From the NCBI GenBank assembly GCA_036227345.1, contig CP109468.1:5332001-5396000 (forward strand): DNA of 64,000 nucleotides, written 5' to 3'. This DNA comes from Streptomyces sp. NBC_01463. Its GTDB lineage: Bacteria > Actinomycetota > Actinomycetes > Streptomycetales > Streptomycetaceae. Made by a program: the position numbers and the translations under genes. Positions 26,313-34,409 of the stretch are shown piece after piece. The notes beneath the pieces are model-generated. The model searched no databases. It saw only the letters and a program-made list of their open reading frames with translations, and had not been told where the DNA came from. Within the stretch, counting starts at the first letter, position 1, and each line of letters starts with the position of its first letter.

Positions 26313-26710
26313 CGGTCAAGGCACAGATGGCCCGGTTCGCCCTCGTGGGCGCCGTGAACACCGGCACGTACTACGGCTGCTACCTCGTCCTGCTGCACCG
26401 GCTGCCGTACATCGCCGCGCACGTACTGGCCTTCGCCCTCAGCATGACCGGATCGTTCTTCCTCAACTCCTACTTCACGTACCGCACCCGGCCCACCTGG
26501 CGGAAGTTCCTCCTCTTCCCGCTCACCAACGCGGCCAACTTCGTCATCACCACCGGCGGCGTCTACCTCCTGGTCGACCTGGCCGGATTCAGCAGCAGGT
26601 ACGCCCCGCTCGTCGCCGCCGCGGCCGCCATCCCCATCACCTTCGCCGTCTCGCGCACGATCATGCTGCGCCCGGACACCCCGCCGAAAACAGCCGAACG
26701 CGTCGGCTGA
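26309..26710 (+). CDS. GtrA-family membrane protein (putative lipid-linked sugar flippase)
   Basis: This 133-aa protein has four hydrophobic segments. The N terminus QMARFALVGAVNTGTYYGCYLVLLH and FALSMTGSFFLNSYFTYR are GtrA signatures. It pairs with the upstream GtrB-like transferase through a 4-bp overlap; such pairs flip polyprenyl-phosphate-linked sugar for decoration of envelope polymers. The final acceptor here is unknown. Confidence 0.9.
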   Translation: MTVKAQMARFALVGAVNTGTYYGCYLVLLHRLPYIAAHVLAFALSMTGSFFLNSYFTYRTRPTWRKFLLFPLTNAANFVITTGGVYLLVDLAGFSSRYAPLVAAAAAIPITFAVSRTIMLRPDTPPKTAERVG

Positions 26711-26790
26711 GCCGCGCCGACGGACGACCGCATCCCCAACTCCACCCGAATCGTTGGTCGAATCAGTGGCCCGCACCAGCTCCACTGTCC

Positions 26791-26872
26791 CTAGAGCATC
26801 CGGCACTTGGGAGGCGGCGTCGCGGGTCCGGGCCCGCTCCTTTACCCGCCTCCCAAGTGCCGGATGCTCTAG
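26791..26872. repeat. Perfect 27-bp inverted repeat (MITE-like palindromic element)
   Basis: The arms at 26791-26817 and 26846-26872 are perfect reverse complements over 27 bp, with a 28-bp spacer containing a short GCGGG/CCCGC stem. Each outer end reads CTAG. The element lies between gtrA and the SurA-like gene, 55 bp before the latter's TTG. It may be a miniature transposon, a terminator or an mRNA hairpin. Confidence 0.85.
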
Positions 26873-26927
26873 CATCGATCACCGCAAGGCCTTGTGCACC
26901 GCCGCACAATCTCCTCGGGAGGCTCCT

Positions 26928-27584
26928 TTGCACCGCCGCCGTCGCACCACGCTCGCCGTCTCCGCCGCCCTGCTCACCGCAGCGCCGCTCCTCGCCGCCT
27001 GCGGCAGCCAGGCCCACCCGGGCGCCGCGGCCGTCGTGGGCGGGGACCGGATCACGGTGGCCACCGTGCAGGGCCAGGTCGCGGACGTGCGCCAGGCGCA
27101 GGACACCTCCAAGCAGGCCGCCCAGATCACCAACCAGTCCGGCCAGCTCGTTCGCGCCAAGCTGCACGGGCTGATCCTGGACCGGGTCCTGGACAAGGCG
27201 TCCGCGGACGCGGGGGTCACCGTCACCCGCGCCGAGATCCAGCAGATGCGGCAGTCGGCCGTCGCCCAGTACAAGGGGGAGGCCGGACTGCGCGCCGCCG
27301 TCCTCCAGGAGCGCTGGATCGCCCCCGACCAGATCGACGCCTTCCTCCGCGAGCAGATCCAGCTGACCAAGCTCGGCCAGGCACTCGGCGCCGACCCGAC
27401 GACCCCGGCCGGCACGAAGATCCTCGGCGACGCGCTCACCAAGGCGTCCAAGTCGCTGAAGGTCGACGTCAACCCGCGCTTCGGCACCTGGAACAACCAG
27501 CAGATCCAGCTCGGTGAGTTCAAGGCCCCCTGGATCACCCAGGTCACCAAGCCGGCCCAGGCGGCGGCGGAGGCCGGGGCCTGA
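26928..27584 (+). CDS. SurA N-terminal domain lipoprotein (extracytoplasmic chaperone-like)
   Basis: This is a 218-aa lipoprotein: basic start HRRRRTT, hydrophobic core, lipobox LLAAC (Cys about 26). The rest is helical, with VVGGDRITVATVQGQVADVRQ and EIQQMRQSAVAQYKGEAGLRAAVLQERWIAPDQIDAFLREQIQLTKLG, the SurA N-terminal substrate-binding fold. No PPIase (parvulin) domain follows. It should help fold exported proteins at the membrane surface. TTG 26928 is chosen because GGGAGG precedes it and it gives an ideal signal peptide; the frame extends upstream through the inverted repeat, which is unlikely to be translated. Confidence 0.85.
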   Translation: MHRRRRTTLAVSAALLTAAPLLAACGSQAHPGAAAVVGGDRITVATVQGQVADVRQAQDTSKQAAQITNQSGQLVRAKLHGLILDRVLDKASADAGVTVTRAEIQQMRQSAVAQYKGEAGLRAAVLQERWIAPDQIDAFLREQIQLTKLGQALGADPTTPAGTKILGDALTKASKSLKVDVNPRFGTWNNQQIQLGEFKAPWITQVTKPAQAAAEAGA

Positions 27585-27776
27585 GGACTGTCCGACGGCC
27601 GGGGTCGTGAGCCGTTGCCTTTGAAGTGTGTATGAGTGAGTTTTAGTGCCTGCGAGTGAGTCGGGTGGTTCGGCGGGTGAGGCTGGGAACGGACGTTTCA
27701 GGGCCGAATGGGTGACCTTAGTGGTGGTAGTTCGTTGCATGGGTGACGGGTTGCTCGGCGGTTCCGGGGCGGGGGT

Positions 27777-29414
27777 GTGGCGGTGCGCGCTGTACGGGAG
27801 TTGGCAGCGGTGTTCGTGGCCCCGGGCCCGTCGGGGGTGGCGGTCCGGGACCGTCTCAAGCACCTCACCGCGCAGGACGAACAGGTTCTGCGGGCGGTCG
27901 GTGCTCATCAGGGCATGCTGGCTTCCCGGGATCTGAAGGCACGGTGTGCGGATGGCCCCGGTCACAGTGCGGAGTCCTGGGCGGGGCGTAAGCGGGAGCT
28001 GACGAAGGAGTCGTCGTCCAGGATCGCCGGGGCTGTCACGAAAGCGACGCATGATCAGTGGGCGCTCGCCCGGCGCTGCCAGGCCGCACACATTCGGAGC
28101 CTCGATGCGGGGATCAAGACGCTGAGGCACCGGTTGTCGCTCCCGGTCGGGGCGAAGGGTACGAAACGTGCCCCGGGTGGCTACCGGTCCAGGAGCGAGT
28201 GGTTCCGCAAGTCCCGCCGCCTTAAGGCTCTGGAGGCTCGGCACGCTGCCGCGGTGGCGGACTGGCAGACAGGGCGGGTCCGGGTCGTGCGGGGCGGGAA
28301 ACGGCTGTTCAACACCCGCCATCATCTCGCCGAGGCCGGGTTGACCGAGGGTGAGTGGCGTCAGCGGTGGGAGGCTGAGCGGTGGTTCCTGGCGGCGGAC
28401 GGTGAGTCGGGCAAGCGGTACGGGAACGAGACGATCCGCGTCACCCCGACCGGCCTGGTGTCCATCAAACTGCCCGCGCCCTTGGCGCATCTGGCCAACA
28501 CCAAGCACGGCCGCTACGCCCTCACGTCCACCACCGTGACGTTCGCGCACCGGGGCGCGGAGTGGGCCGACCGCGTCGTAGACAACCGTGCGGTTGCCTA
28601 CCGCATCCACTACGACACCACCCGGGACCGCTGGTACCTGACCGCGTCCTGGCAGCGCCCGAATGTGCCAACCCTCCCGCTGGAAGCAGCCCTGGCCAGG
28701 GGTGTGATCGGTGTCGACACGAACGCCGACCACTTCGCCGCCTACCACCTCGACCCCCACGGCAACCCCGTCGGCGAACCTCACCGCTTCACCTACGACC
28801 TGACCGGCACCACCCACCACCGCGACGCGCAACTCCGCCACGCCCTCACCCAACTCCTGCACTGGGCCCGACAGACCGGCGCCACCGCGATCGCGATCGA
28901 GGACCTCGACTTCGGCGCGGAGAAGACGCGGGAGAAGCACGGCCGCAGGAAGCGGTTCCGGCAGCTGATCTCCGGCATCCCGACCGGAAAGCTCAAGGCC
29001 CGGCTCGTCTCCATGGCCGCCGAGCAAGGATTGGCCGTTGTCGCGGTCGATCCGGCCTATACCTCGATGTGGGGTGGTCAGCACTGGCAGAAACCGTTGA
29101 CGACCCCGCAGCGGAAGATGTCCCGTCACGATGCCGCCGGTATCGCGATCGGGCGACGCGCCCTCGGACACCCGATCCGGCGACGGACGGCACCGCCCCC
29201 ACACGACCGGAGTGATCGTGTGGGGCATCGGACCGCCCAGGCCGATCACGGTGCACGAGAGCGTGAGGGACCCCGCCCCCGCATCCCCGGACCACGGACA
29301 CGATCCGTGCCGCCGGGCGCGGCGAGAACGCGGGCGACCAGGACACCCAAAACCGTTCGGGATGTCCGCAGCGACCAGGCATGGGTCCAAGACTCACTCC
29401 TGCTCACTGAATAG
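27777..29414 (+). CDS. tnpB: TnpB-like RNA-guided nuclease (IS605 OrfB family), zinc finger apparently absent
   Basis: This is a 545-aa protein from GTG 27777. The RuvC catalytic residues can be read: RuvC-I GVIGVDTNADHFAAYHLD (about 310), RuvC-II AIAIEDLDF (about 374), RuvC-III SRHDAAGIAIGRRALG (about 449). In canonical TnpB a CxxC...CxxC zinc ribbon lies between II and III; here that segment is VDPAYTSMWGGQHWQKPL without cysteines. The N-terminal half carries basic helices (WFRKSRRLKALEARH). The last ~80 residues are Arg/Pro-rich and low-complexity; they overlap a strong hairpin and may be an omega-RNA region that happens to be open. TnpB proteins are RNA-guided DNA nucleases that maintain their element. 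Confidence 0.85.
   Translation: MAVRAVRELAAVFVAPGPSGVAVRDRLKHLTAQDEQVLRAVGAHQGMLASRDLKARCADGPGHSAESWAGRKRELTKESSSRIAGAVTKATHDQWALARRCQAAHIRSLDAGIKTLRHRLSLPVGAKGTKRAPGGYRSRSEWFRKSRRLKALEARHAAAVADWQTGRVRVVRGGKRLFNTRHHLAEAGLTEGEWRQRWEAERWFLAADGESGKRYGNETIRVTPTGLVSIKLPAPLAHLANTKHGRYALTSTTVTFAHRGAEWADRVVDNRAVAYRIHYDTTRDRWYLTASWQRPNVPTLPLEAALARGVIGVDTNADHFAAYHLDPHGNPVGEPHRFTYDLTGTTHHRDAQLRHALTQLLHWARQTGATAIAIEDLDFGAEKTREKHGRRKRFRQLISGIPTGKLKARLVSMAAEQGLAVVAVDPAYTSMWGGQHWQKPLTTPQRKMSRHDAAGIAIGRRALGHPIRRRTAPPPHDRSDRVGHRTAQADHGAREREGPRPRIPGPRTRSVPPGAARTRATRTPKTVRDVRSDQAWVQDSLLLTE
29197..29225 (+). ncRNA. Candidate omega-RNA (reRNA) hairpin at the 3' end of tnpB
   Basis: CCCCACACGA (29197-29206) pairs perfectly with TCGTGTGGGG (29216-29225). 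It lies just after the RuvC-III codons, where TnpB omega-RNAs normally overlap the 3' end of the gene. The rest of the RNA and its guide would run toward about 29420. Only the hairpin is seen directly. Confidence 0.4.
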
Positions 29415-29432
29415 GAACGGTAGATTCGCATC

Positions 29433-30401
29433 GTGAACGCTGAAGACCCCGGCCGCATCGTCCTGCTCACCGCCAGCCACCGCGTCGCGCCCGGACTGCT
29501 GTCCTGGCCCGCCTGGCAGACCCTGCACGCCGCCGAGCGGGTGCACTGCGGGGAGCAGGACCAGCCGCAGCTGCCGTATCTGCGCGAGGCCGGCATCACC
29601 GTCACACCCGGCGTCCCCGACGCGCAGGACCTCGTGGACGCCTGCGCCGGCGGCCGGACCGTCGTGATCCTCACCGGCGGCGAGGGCAACCAGCCGCTGA
29701 CCGACGGACTGGCCAGGCTGGCCGGTTCGGGCCGGGTCCGGATGCCGAACCTTGAGCTGCTGCCCGGTTCGTACGACCTCCCCGGCGCCCGGCTCCTCGA
29801 CCTCGTCCAGGTCATGGACCGGATCCGCCTCGAATGCCCCTGGACCTCGCAGAAGACCCACGAGGGCCTCGCCAAGTACGCCATCGAGGAGGCGTACGAA
29901 CTCGTCGAGGCGATCGAGGACGGCAACCGCGAGGAACTCCGCGAGGAGCTCGGGGACGTACTGCTCCAGGTCGTCTTCCACGCGCGCATCGCCGAGGAGG
30001 ACGAGACCGAGCCGTTCTCCGTCGACGACGTCGCGGCCACGCTCGTCGAGAAGCTGATCCACCGCCACCCGCACGTCTTCGGCGACGAGACCGCCGAGAC
30101 GCCTGAGGACGTCCATGCGCACTGGCTGCGCACCAAGGCCATCGAGAAGCAGCGCGAGTCCGTCACCGACGGGGTGCCGCTCGGCCAGCCCGGCCTGGCA
30201 CTCGCCGCGAAGCTCGCGAGCCGGGTCCGTACCGCCGGACTCGACGTCCCCCTCCCGCAGGGAGACGACGGCGACATCGGCTACCGCCTTCTCGCCCTCG
30301 CCGTCCGCGCCCAGGAGGACGGCATCGACCCGGAAGCGGCACTGAGGGCCGCGGGGCGGGCGTACCGGGACGCCATCAGGGCGGCGGAGGGCGTCGGGTA
30401 G
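29433..30401 (+). CDS. mazG: MazG nucleoside triphosphate pyrophosphohydrolase
   Basis: This 322-aa protein has a C-terminal MazG domain with the metal-binding pattern EEAYELVEAIEDGNREELREELGDVLLQVVFHARIAEE (about residues 152-190) and CPWTSQKTHEGLAKY just before it. It hydrolyses NTPs to NMP and PPi, a housecleaning function that in other bacteria also affects ppGpp and oxidised nucleotides. The N-terminal ~110 residues (RIVLLTASHRVAPGLLSWPAWQTL) are typical of actinobacterial MazG. GTG 29433 lies 18 bp after the tnpB stop, so the insertion may have replaced its native promoter. Confidence 0.93.
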   Translation: MNAEDPGRIVLLTASHRVAPGLLSWPAWQTLHAAERVHCGEQDQPQLPYLREAGITVTPGVPDAQDLVDACAGGRTVVILTGGEGNQPLTDGLARLAGSGRVRMPNLELLPGSYDLPGARLLDLVQVMDRIRLECPWTSQKTHEGLAKYAIEEAYELVEAIEDGNREELREELGDVLLQVVFHARIAEEDETEPFSVDDVAATLVEKLIHRHPHVFGDETAETPEDVHAHWLRTKAIEKQRESVTDGVPLGQPGLALAAKLASRVRTAGLDVPLPQGDDGDIGYRLLALAVRAQEDGIDPEAALRAAGRAYRDAIRAAEGVG

Positions 30402-30464
30402 CGGCGGACAGGCTCGGGTGAGGAACCGTCCGGCTCACGCTGTCGTCGTCACGAGCGGTCGGCC

Positions 30465-31700
30465 TCACCGCGGTGTGAACTCGACCGGGAGTGTGCGCAG
30501 ACCGCGCATGATGAGTCCGCCCCGCCACCGCAGGTCGGAGGGGTCCACCGCGAGCTGAAGGTCCGGCAGGCGGCGGAACAGGGTCTCCAGGGCGGTGCGG
30601 CCCTCCAGGCGCGCCAGGGGGGCACCCAGGCAGTAGTGGATGCCGTGCCCGTACCCCAGATGCTGGTTGTCCCGGCGGGACAGATCGAGTGTGTCGGGCT
30701 CCGCGAATCGGTCCGGATCACGGTCGGCCGCTGCGAGTACGACGAGTACGGGATCGCCTTCGCGGATCAGCTTTCCCCCGATCTCGAGAGGTTCCGTGGC
30801 GTAGCGCCAGGTGGCCAGTTCCACCGGGCCGTCGAAGCGCAGCAGCTCCTCGATGGCCGTGTCCAGGAGACGGTTGTCGCCTCGCTGGACGGCACTCTGG
30901 AACACGGCACGCTGCGGGGGGTTGCGGAAGAACGCGTGGGCGCTGTTGCCGATCAGGTTGATGGTCGTCTCGAAACCCGCGAAGAGGATCACGAAGCACA
31001 TCGCGGCGGCCTCGTTCTCGGTGAGGTGCTCGCCGTGGTCGCTCGCCCGGATCAGGCCGGAGATCAGGTCGTCGCCGGGGTTCTCCCGCTTCCTGTGAAT
31101 CAGCTCGGCGAGGTAGGCGCGGATCTTCTTCACGGACCGTGCGACCCCGCCGCGCGGACCGCCGCCGTGCCGGATCATCATGCCCGCCCAGTCGCGGAAG
31201 TCGTTCTGGTCCTCCTCGGGTACGCCGAGCAGATCACAGATGGCGTAGATGGGCAGCGGGAAGGCGAATTCATGGATGAGGTCGGCCTCCCCCTTCTCCG
31301 CGAAATCGTCGATGAGCCGATCCGCCAGCTCCTGCACGCGGGGCCCGAACGCGGCGATCGTCCGGGGCGTGAACGCCTTGGACACCAGCCGGCGAAGCCG
31401 TGTGTGGTCGGGCGGGTCGATGTTCAGCAGGTGCGTCATGAGGTTGGCGCTGCGCTCCCCAGGGATGCCGGTCCTGCTCTTTCCCTGGGCGTCCTCGGCG
31501 TGGTGCGCCGGGTTCTTCGAAAGACGGCTGTCGGCGAGGGCCTGTCGTGCCTCCGCGTACCGGGTAACCAGCCATGCCTCGACGCCGCTGGGCAATGTCG
31601 TCCGGTGTACGGGGCTCTGTTCCCTCAGCCAGGCGTAGGCGGGGTACGGGTCGGTGGCGAACTCCCAGGTGAAGAGTTCGGGCGGCGGGGTGTCGTTCAC
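30465..31700 (-). CDS. Cytochrome P450 (CYP107-like)
   Basis: This 411-aa protein is a full-length bacterial P450. The I-helix reads FVILFAGFETTINLIGN (oxygen-activation A-G-x-E-T), the K-helix is EELLRFDGPVELATWR (E-x-x-R), and the heme loop is LGYGHGIHYCLGAPLARLE with the Cys ligand. It should be a heme monooxygenase needing ferredoxin and reductase partners, none of which is adjacent. GTG 31700 gives the usual N terminus (FTWEFATDPYPAYAWLREQSPV soon after). No good ribosome site precedes it, so it may be leaderless. The C-terminal remnant at 33969-34304 comes from a close paralogue. Confidence 0.92.
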   Translation of the reverse strand: MNDTPPPELFTWEFATDPYPAYAWLREQSPVHRTTLPSGVEAWLVTRYAEARQALADSRLSKNPAHHAEDAQGKSRTGIPGERSANLMTHLLNIDPPDHTRLRRLVSKAFTPRTIAAFGPRVQELADRLIDDFAEKGEADLIHEFAFPLPIYAICDLLGVPEEDQNDFRDWAGMMIRHGGGPRGGVARSVKKIRAYLAELIHRKRENPGDDLISGLIRASDHGEHLTENEAAAMCFVILFAGFETTINLIGNSAHAFFRNPPQRAVFQSAVQRGDNRLLDTAIEELLRFDGPVELATWRYATEPLEIGGKLIREGDPVLVVLAAADRDPDRFAEPDTLDLSRRDNQHLGYGHGIHYCLGAPLARLEGRTALETLFRRLPDLQLAVDPSDLRWRGGLIMRGLRTLPVEFTPR

Positions 31701-31958
31701 ATGACGACGGTATCGGGCGTCTGTCTGCGGGTGAGCCGCCGCTGCCGGTGTTCCACACTGTCCGTTCCGAAGTGCCCCGCGGGCTCGCTGTCGAACATCA
31801 GTGGCCCTGGTGACTCTGCTCCGCTGAGGCATCAGGCACGGGTAGGCTGCCCGAAAAACGGCACCGGCCCCAGAACGCTTGGTAGAGCGCTATGAGGCCG
31901 GAACCTTCCCGGCGGTGCGTCAACACCCCGGGGACGGAACAGTCTCGGAGGACTGAAC

Positions 31959-33941
31959 ATGCCCATTGTGGCACGCCCGCGCCGGCCTGAATCTGCCACG
32001 ATCGTGGTGGCGAAGTACACGCGCGTTTCCACCCGCGACCAGCTCGACGGATTCGGTCTCGAAGACCAGAACGCCATCTCCGATGGGTGGCTTGCCCGCC
32101 ATCCGGAGGCCGACGTCTATGACGCGTACGTGGACGAAGCGGTGTCCGGTGCGCTGGACAGCCGCCCGGAGAGGGACCGGCTCGTCCTCGACGCGCGTAA
32201 ACGACGCTTCAACCGCATCCTTGTCCCCAAGGTGGACCGCATCGGCCGGACGGCCCGTGCTGTGTACCAGTGGGCTTGGGACATGGCGGACCTCGGCGTC
32301 CACTTCATTTCGGTCAGCGAGAGCATCGACACCAGCACGGAGTCCGGCTGGTCCCGGTTCATGCAGCACGTCAGCTTCTCCGAGATGGAGTGGCGTCGCA
32401 TCAAGGAGCGGACCTTCGCGGGCCGCGAGCTGAAGATCAGTTACGGGGGCTGGCCCGGCGGCCCAGCCCCCTACGGCTACAAGATTGCGCAGGACACCTA
32501 CGTGGTGGGCGACCGCCGGAAGAAGTTCAGTGTGCTGGTCACCGATGAGTACGAATCCAAGGTGCTCTTCGTCGCTGTCGAACTCATCGTCGACCACGGT
32601 ATGAACATCTCCGAGGCCTGCGACGAGCTCAACCAGCGCAGGCTCTACACCCGAAGCGGTGTGCCGTGGGGGCCTGCGAACCTCCGCAGCCGCCTCCACG
32701 GCGAAACCATCCACAGTGGCTACGTCACCTACCGAAAGACCACCCGAGGCACCGGCAGGAGCACCACCCAGTGCCGTGAAGACGGCACCCCCGTCCACGG
32801 TGACCAGGCCAGAATCGGCGTGCCGCCCATCCTGCCCCAGGAACGTGCCGGACGTCTTATGGAGACGCTCAAGAAGATTGGCTTCAAGAACGGCCGCATC
32901 CACGCCCAGATCTACCCCTTGAGCGGACGGATCGACAGCCTGTGCGGTTCGGTCTACATCGGCGCCGGTCGGCGCGAGAAGGCGCGCGCCGACCGCTGCA
33001 AGGGTATGGCGAAGAAGGGGGAGCACTGCGGAGAGCCGTGCTTCAACGCGGCAGAGATCGAAGGTGTCGCCTGGGCCGAAATGGCCAAGCTCATCAAGGA
33101 AGAATCCCAACTCCAGGTGATGGCGGCCGAGTGGGTCAGCAGCTTCCCGGGGGACAAGGGGAAGTACGAGAAGCGTGTTACCGACTTCGGCGACAGAATC
33201 GCGAAGCAGGAGGACCTCATCCACCAGCAGGTCCCCGCGTACATGAAGGCTGGCATCGACCCCCTCGTGCTCAAGGCGGGGCTGAAAGAGATGCAGCGGG
33301 AGCTGGACGAGTACCGGAAGCAGAAGCGCATCGCTGAAGAGTGGTTGCAGACGTACGCGAAGTCCGAGCGTCAGGCACGCAACCTTGTCGACCTCGTGAA
33401 CAACCCCCGCGAGCGCTTCGACATCATGACGCCGGCGGAGCGCAAGGAAGTCTTCGACATGTTCAACATCCGTGTCACGCCCGGGACGATGGAGAACACG
33501 GCGAAGCCGGGCGTCAAGTGCGAGATCACCCAATGGCACCACGAAACGGCCACCCTCGTGCCTCCCGACCCGACGGACGAGGAGTGGGAGGCCGTCCTCA
33601 CGGTGCTTCACAGGCTCCTGTCCGGAAAGTCGAAGAAGCACTTCACATCGAAGTACGACATCCGCGCGCAGTTCTGCGGCATGCTCCACCGGCTCCGGCA
33701 AGGGCTGTCATGGGTCGACATGCCTCAGGCATGGGGGCCCATCGACCCCATGCGGGAACGTCAGCTCTTCTGGTGGAAGAGAGGTGCCTGGCCCGAGGTC
33801 ATGGCGGTTCTGGGTGCGGACCGCAGGGGCGTTGAGGCGTATCGGCGTCCGACTCTGCCCCAGCTCACGGTCACAGGAGAGCTCCGTGGCAGCCTGCTGT
33901 CGGCACGGAGTGAAGCCCCCAAGGGCAGGGGGGCGCCATGA
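31959..33941 (+). CDS. Large serine recombinase/integrase with an IS5-transposase-like (DUF4096-like) C-terminal domain
   Basis: This is a 660-aa protein from ATG 31959, after CGGAGGAC. The N-terminal catalytic domain has VVAKYTRVSTRDQ (nucleophile Ser24), GALDSRPERDRLV and VDRIGR. A recombinase domain (about 165-300) follows, then a Zn-ribbon region with CGSVY and CGEPC (about 328-365) and a coiled-coil insertion (about 400-470). This is the large serine integrase layout of phages and ICEs. Beyond it, residues about 536-620 read DPTDEEWEAVLTVL, AQFCGMLHRLRQGLSWVDMP and FWWKRGAWPEVMAVLG. This matches the N-terminal DNA-binding domain of IS5-group transposases (DUF4096), an unusual fusion. No other mobile genes are adjacent. 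Confidence 0.9.
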   Translation: MPIVARPRRPESATIVVAKYTRVSTRDQLDGFGLEDQNAISDGWLARHPEADVYDAYVDEAVSGALDSRPERDRLVLDARKRRFNRILVPKVDRIGRTARAVYQWAWDMADLGVHFISVSESIDTSTESGWSRFMQHVSFSEMEWRRIKERTFAGRELKISYGGWPGGPAPYGYKIAQDTYVVGDRRKKFSVLVTDEYESKVLFVAVELIVDHGMNISEACDELNQRRLYTRSGVPWGPANLRSRLHGETIHSGYVTYRKTTRGTGRSTTQCREDGTPVHGDQARIGVPPILPQERAGRLMETLKKIGFKNGRIHAQIYPLSGRIDSLCGSVYIGAGRREKARADRCKGMAKKGEHCGEPCFNAAEIEGVAWAEMAKLIKEESQLQVMAAEWVSSFPGDKGKYEKRVTDFGDRIAKQEDLIHQQVPAYMKAGIDPLVLKAGLKEMQRELDEYRKQKRIAEEWLQTYAKSERQARNLVDLVNNPRERFDIMTPAERKEVFDMFNIRVTPGTMENTAKPGVKCEITQWHHETATLVPPDPTDEEWEAVLTVLHRLLSGKSKKHFTSKYDIRAQFCGMLHRLRQGLSWVDMPQAWGPIDPMRERQLFWWKRGAWPEVMAVLGADRRGVEAYRRPTLPQLTVTGELRGSLLSARSEAPKGRGAP

Positions 33942-33968
33942 ACATTCCGGAGGCTTCAGTCCTAGCCG

Positions 33969-34304
33969 GTCGAGGGCGACCCCGTCCTCGTCGTGCTCGC
34001 CGCCGCCGACCGGGACCCCGGACGCTTCGACGGGCCGGACACGCTGGACCTTGCGCGGCGTGACAATCAGCACCTCGGTTACGGTCACGGAATCCACTAC
34101 TGCCTGGGAGCGCCGCTCGCCCGGCTGGAGGGGCAGGCCGCGCTCGCCACGCTTCTGAAGCGCCTTCCGGATCTGCGACTTGCGGGGGAACCTGCCGATT
34201 TGCGGTGGCGTGGCGGGCTCATCATGCGTGGACTGCGCACCTTGCCGGTGGAGTTCACCCCCGGCCCGGCGCGCGGGCAAGGTGACACTCTGTCAACTCT
34301 GTGA
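33969..34304 (+). pseudogene. C-terminal remnant of a second cytochrome P450
   Basis: Homology to the intact P450 begins abruptly at about 33972 (EGDPVLVVLAAADRDP), after an in-frame TAG at 33963-33965. It continues through the heme loop LGYGHGIHYCLGAPLARLEG to LIMRGLRTLPVEFTP. It lacks the N-terminal three quarters, including the I-helix and ExxR, so it cannot be active. It starts about 30 bp after the recombinase stop and resembles one arm of an interrupted attachment-site gene; the matching 5' part is not in the window. It is about three quarters identical to the intact P450, so it is a paralogue and not a fresh duplicate. Confidence 0.85.
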
Positions 34305-34409
34305 CTTTCACGTGATCTCTGCTGCATCGACTTGTGACACACGTTCGAGTCCCGCTAGGTTCACCGTTCGACTCACCAGTCACTTGTCAGTCACACGGAA
34401 GGCATTCCC

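Larger units (their letters stand above)
27620..29425 (+). mobile_element. IS200/IS605-type element with tnpB only (no tnpA)
   Basis: The TnpB gene interrupts the spacing between the SurA-like and mazG genes. A 9-bp inverted match, GAGTGAGTC (27654-27662) and GACTCACTC (29391-29399), marks approximate ends, although IS605-type ends need not be inverted repeats. No Y1 transposase (tnpA) is present, so it would be non-autonomous. Boundaries are inferred. Confidence 0.5.

Noticed and set aside
26818..26845. tRNA T-arm-like sequence (GCGGG...CCCGC) inside the inverted-repeat spacer
   Set aside because: The loop does not match the TTCRANY consensus, no acceptor or anticodon stem can be built, and the flanks are a simple perfect palindrome.
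26754..26927. Upstream extension of the SurA-like gene through the inverted repeat
   Set aside because: A TTG with a GGGAGG site at 26928 gives a perfect lipoprotein signal; the extension would place the signal peptide internally.
27777..30401. Toxin-antitoxin reading of the mazG region
   Set aside because: MazG here is the full housekeeping pyrophosphohydrolase with no mazEF genes nearby; the upstream gene is a transposon TnpB.
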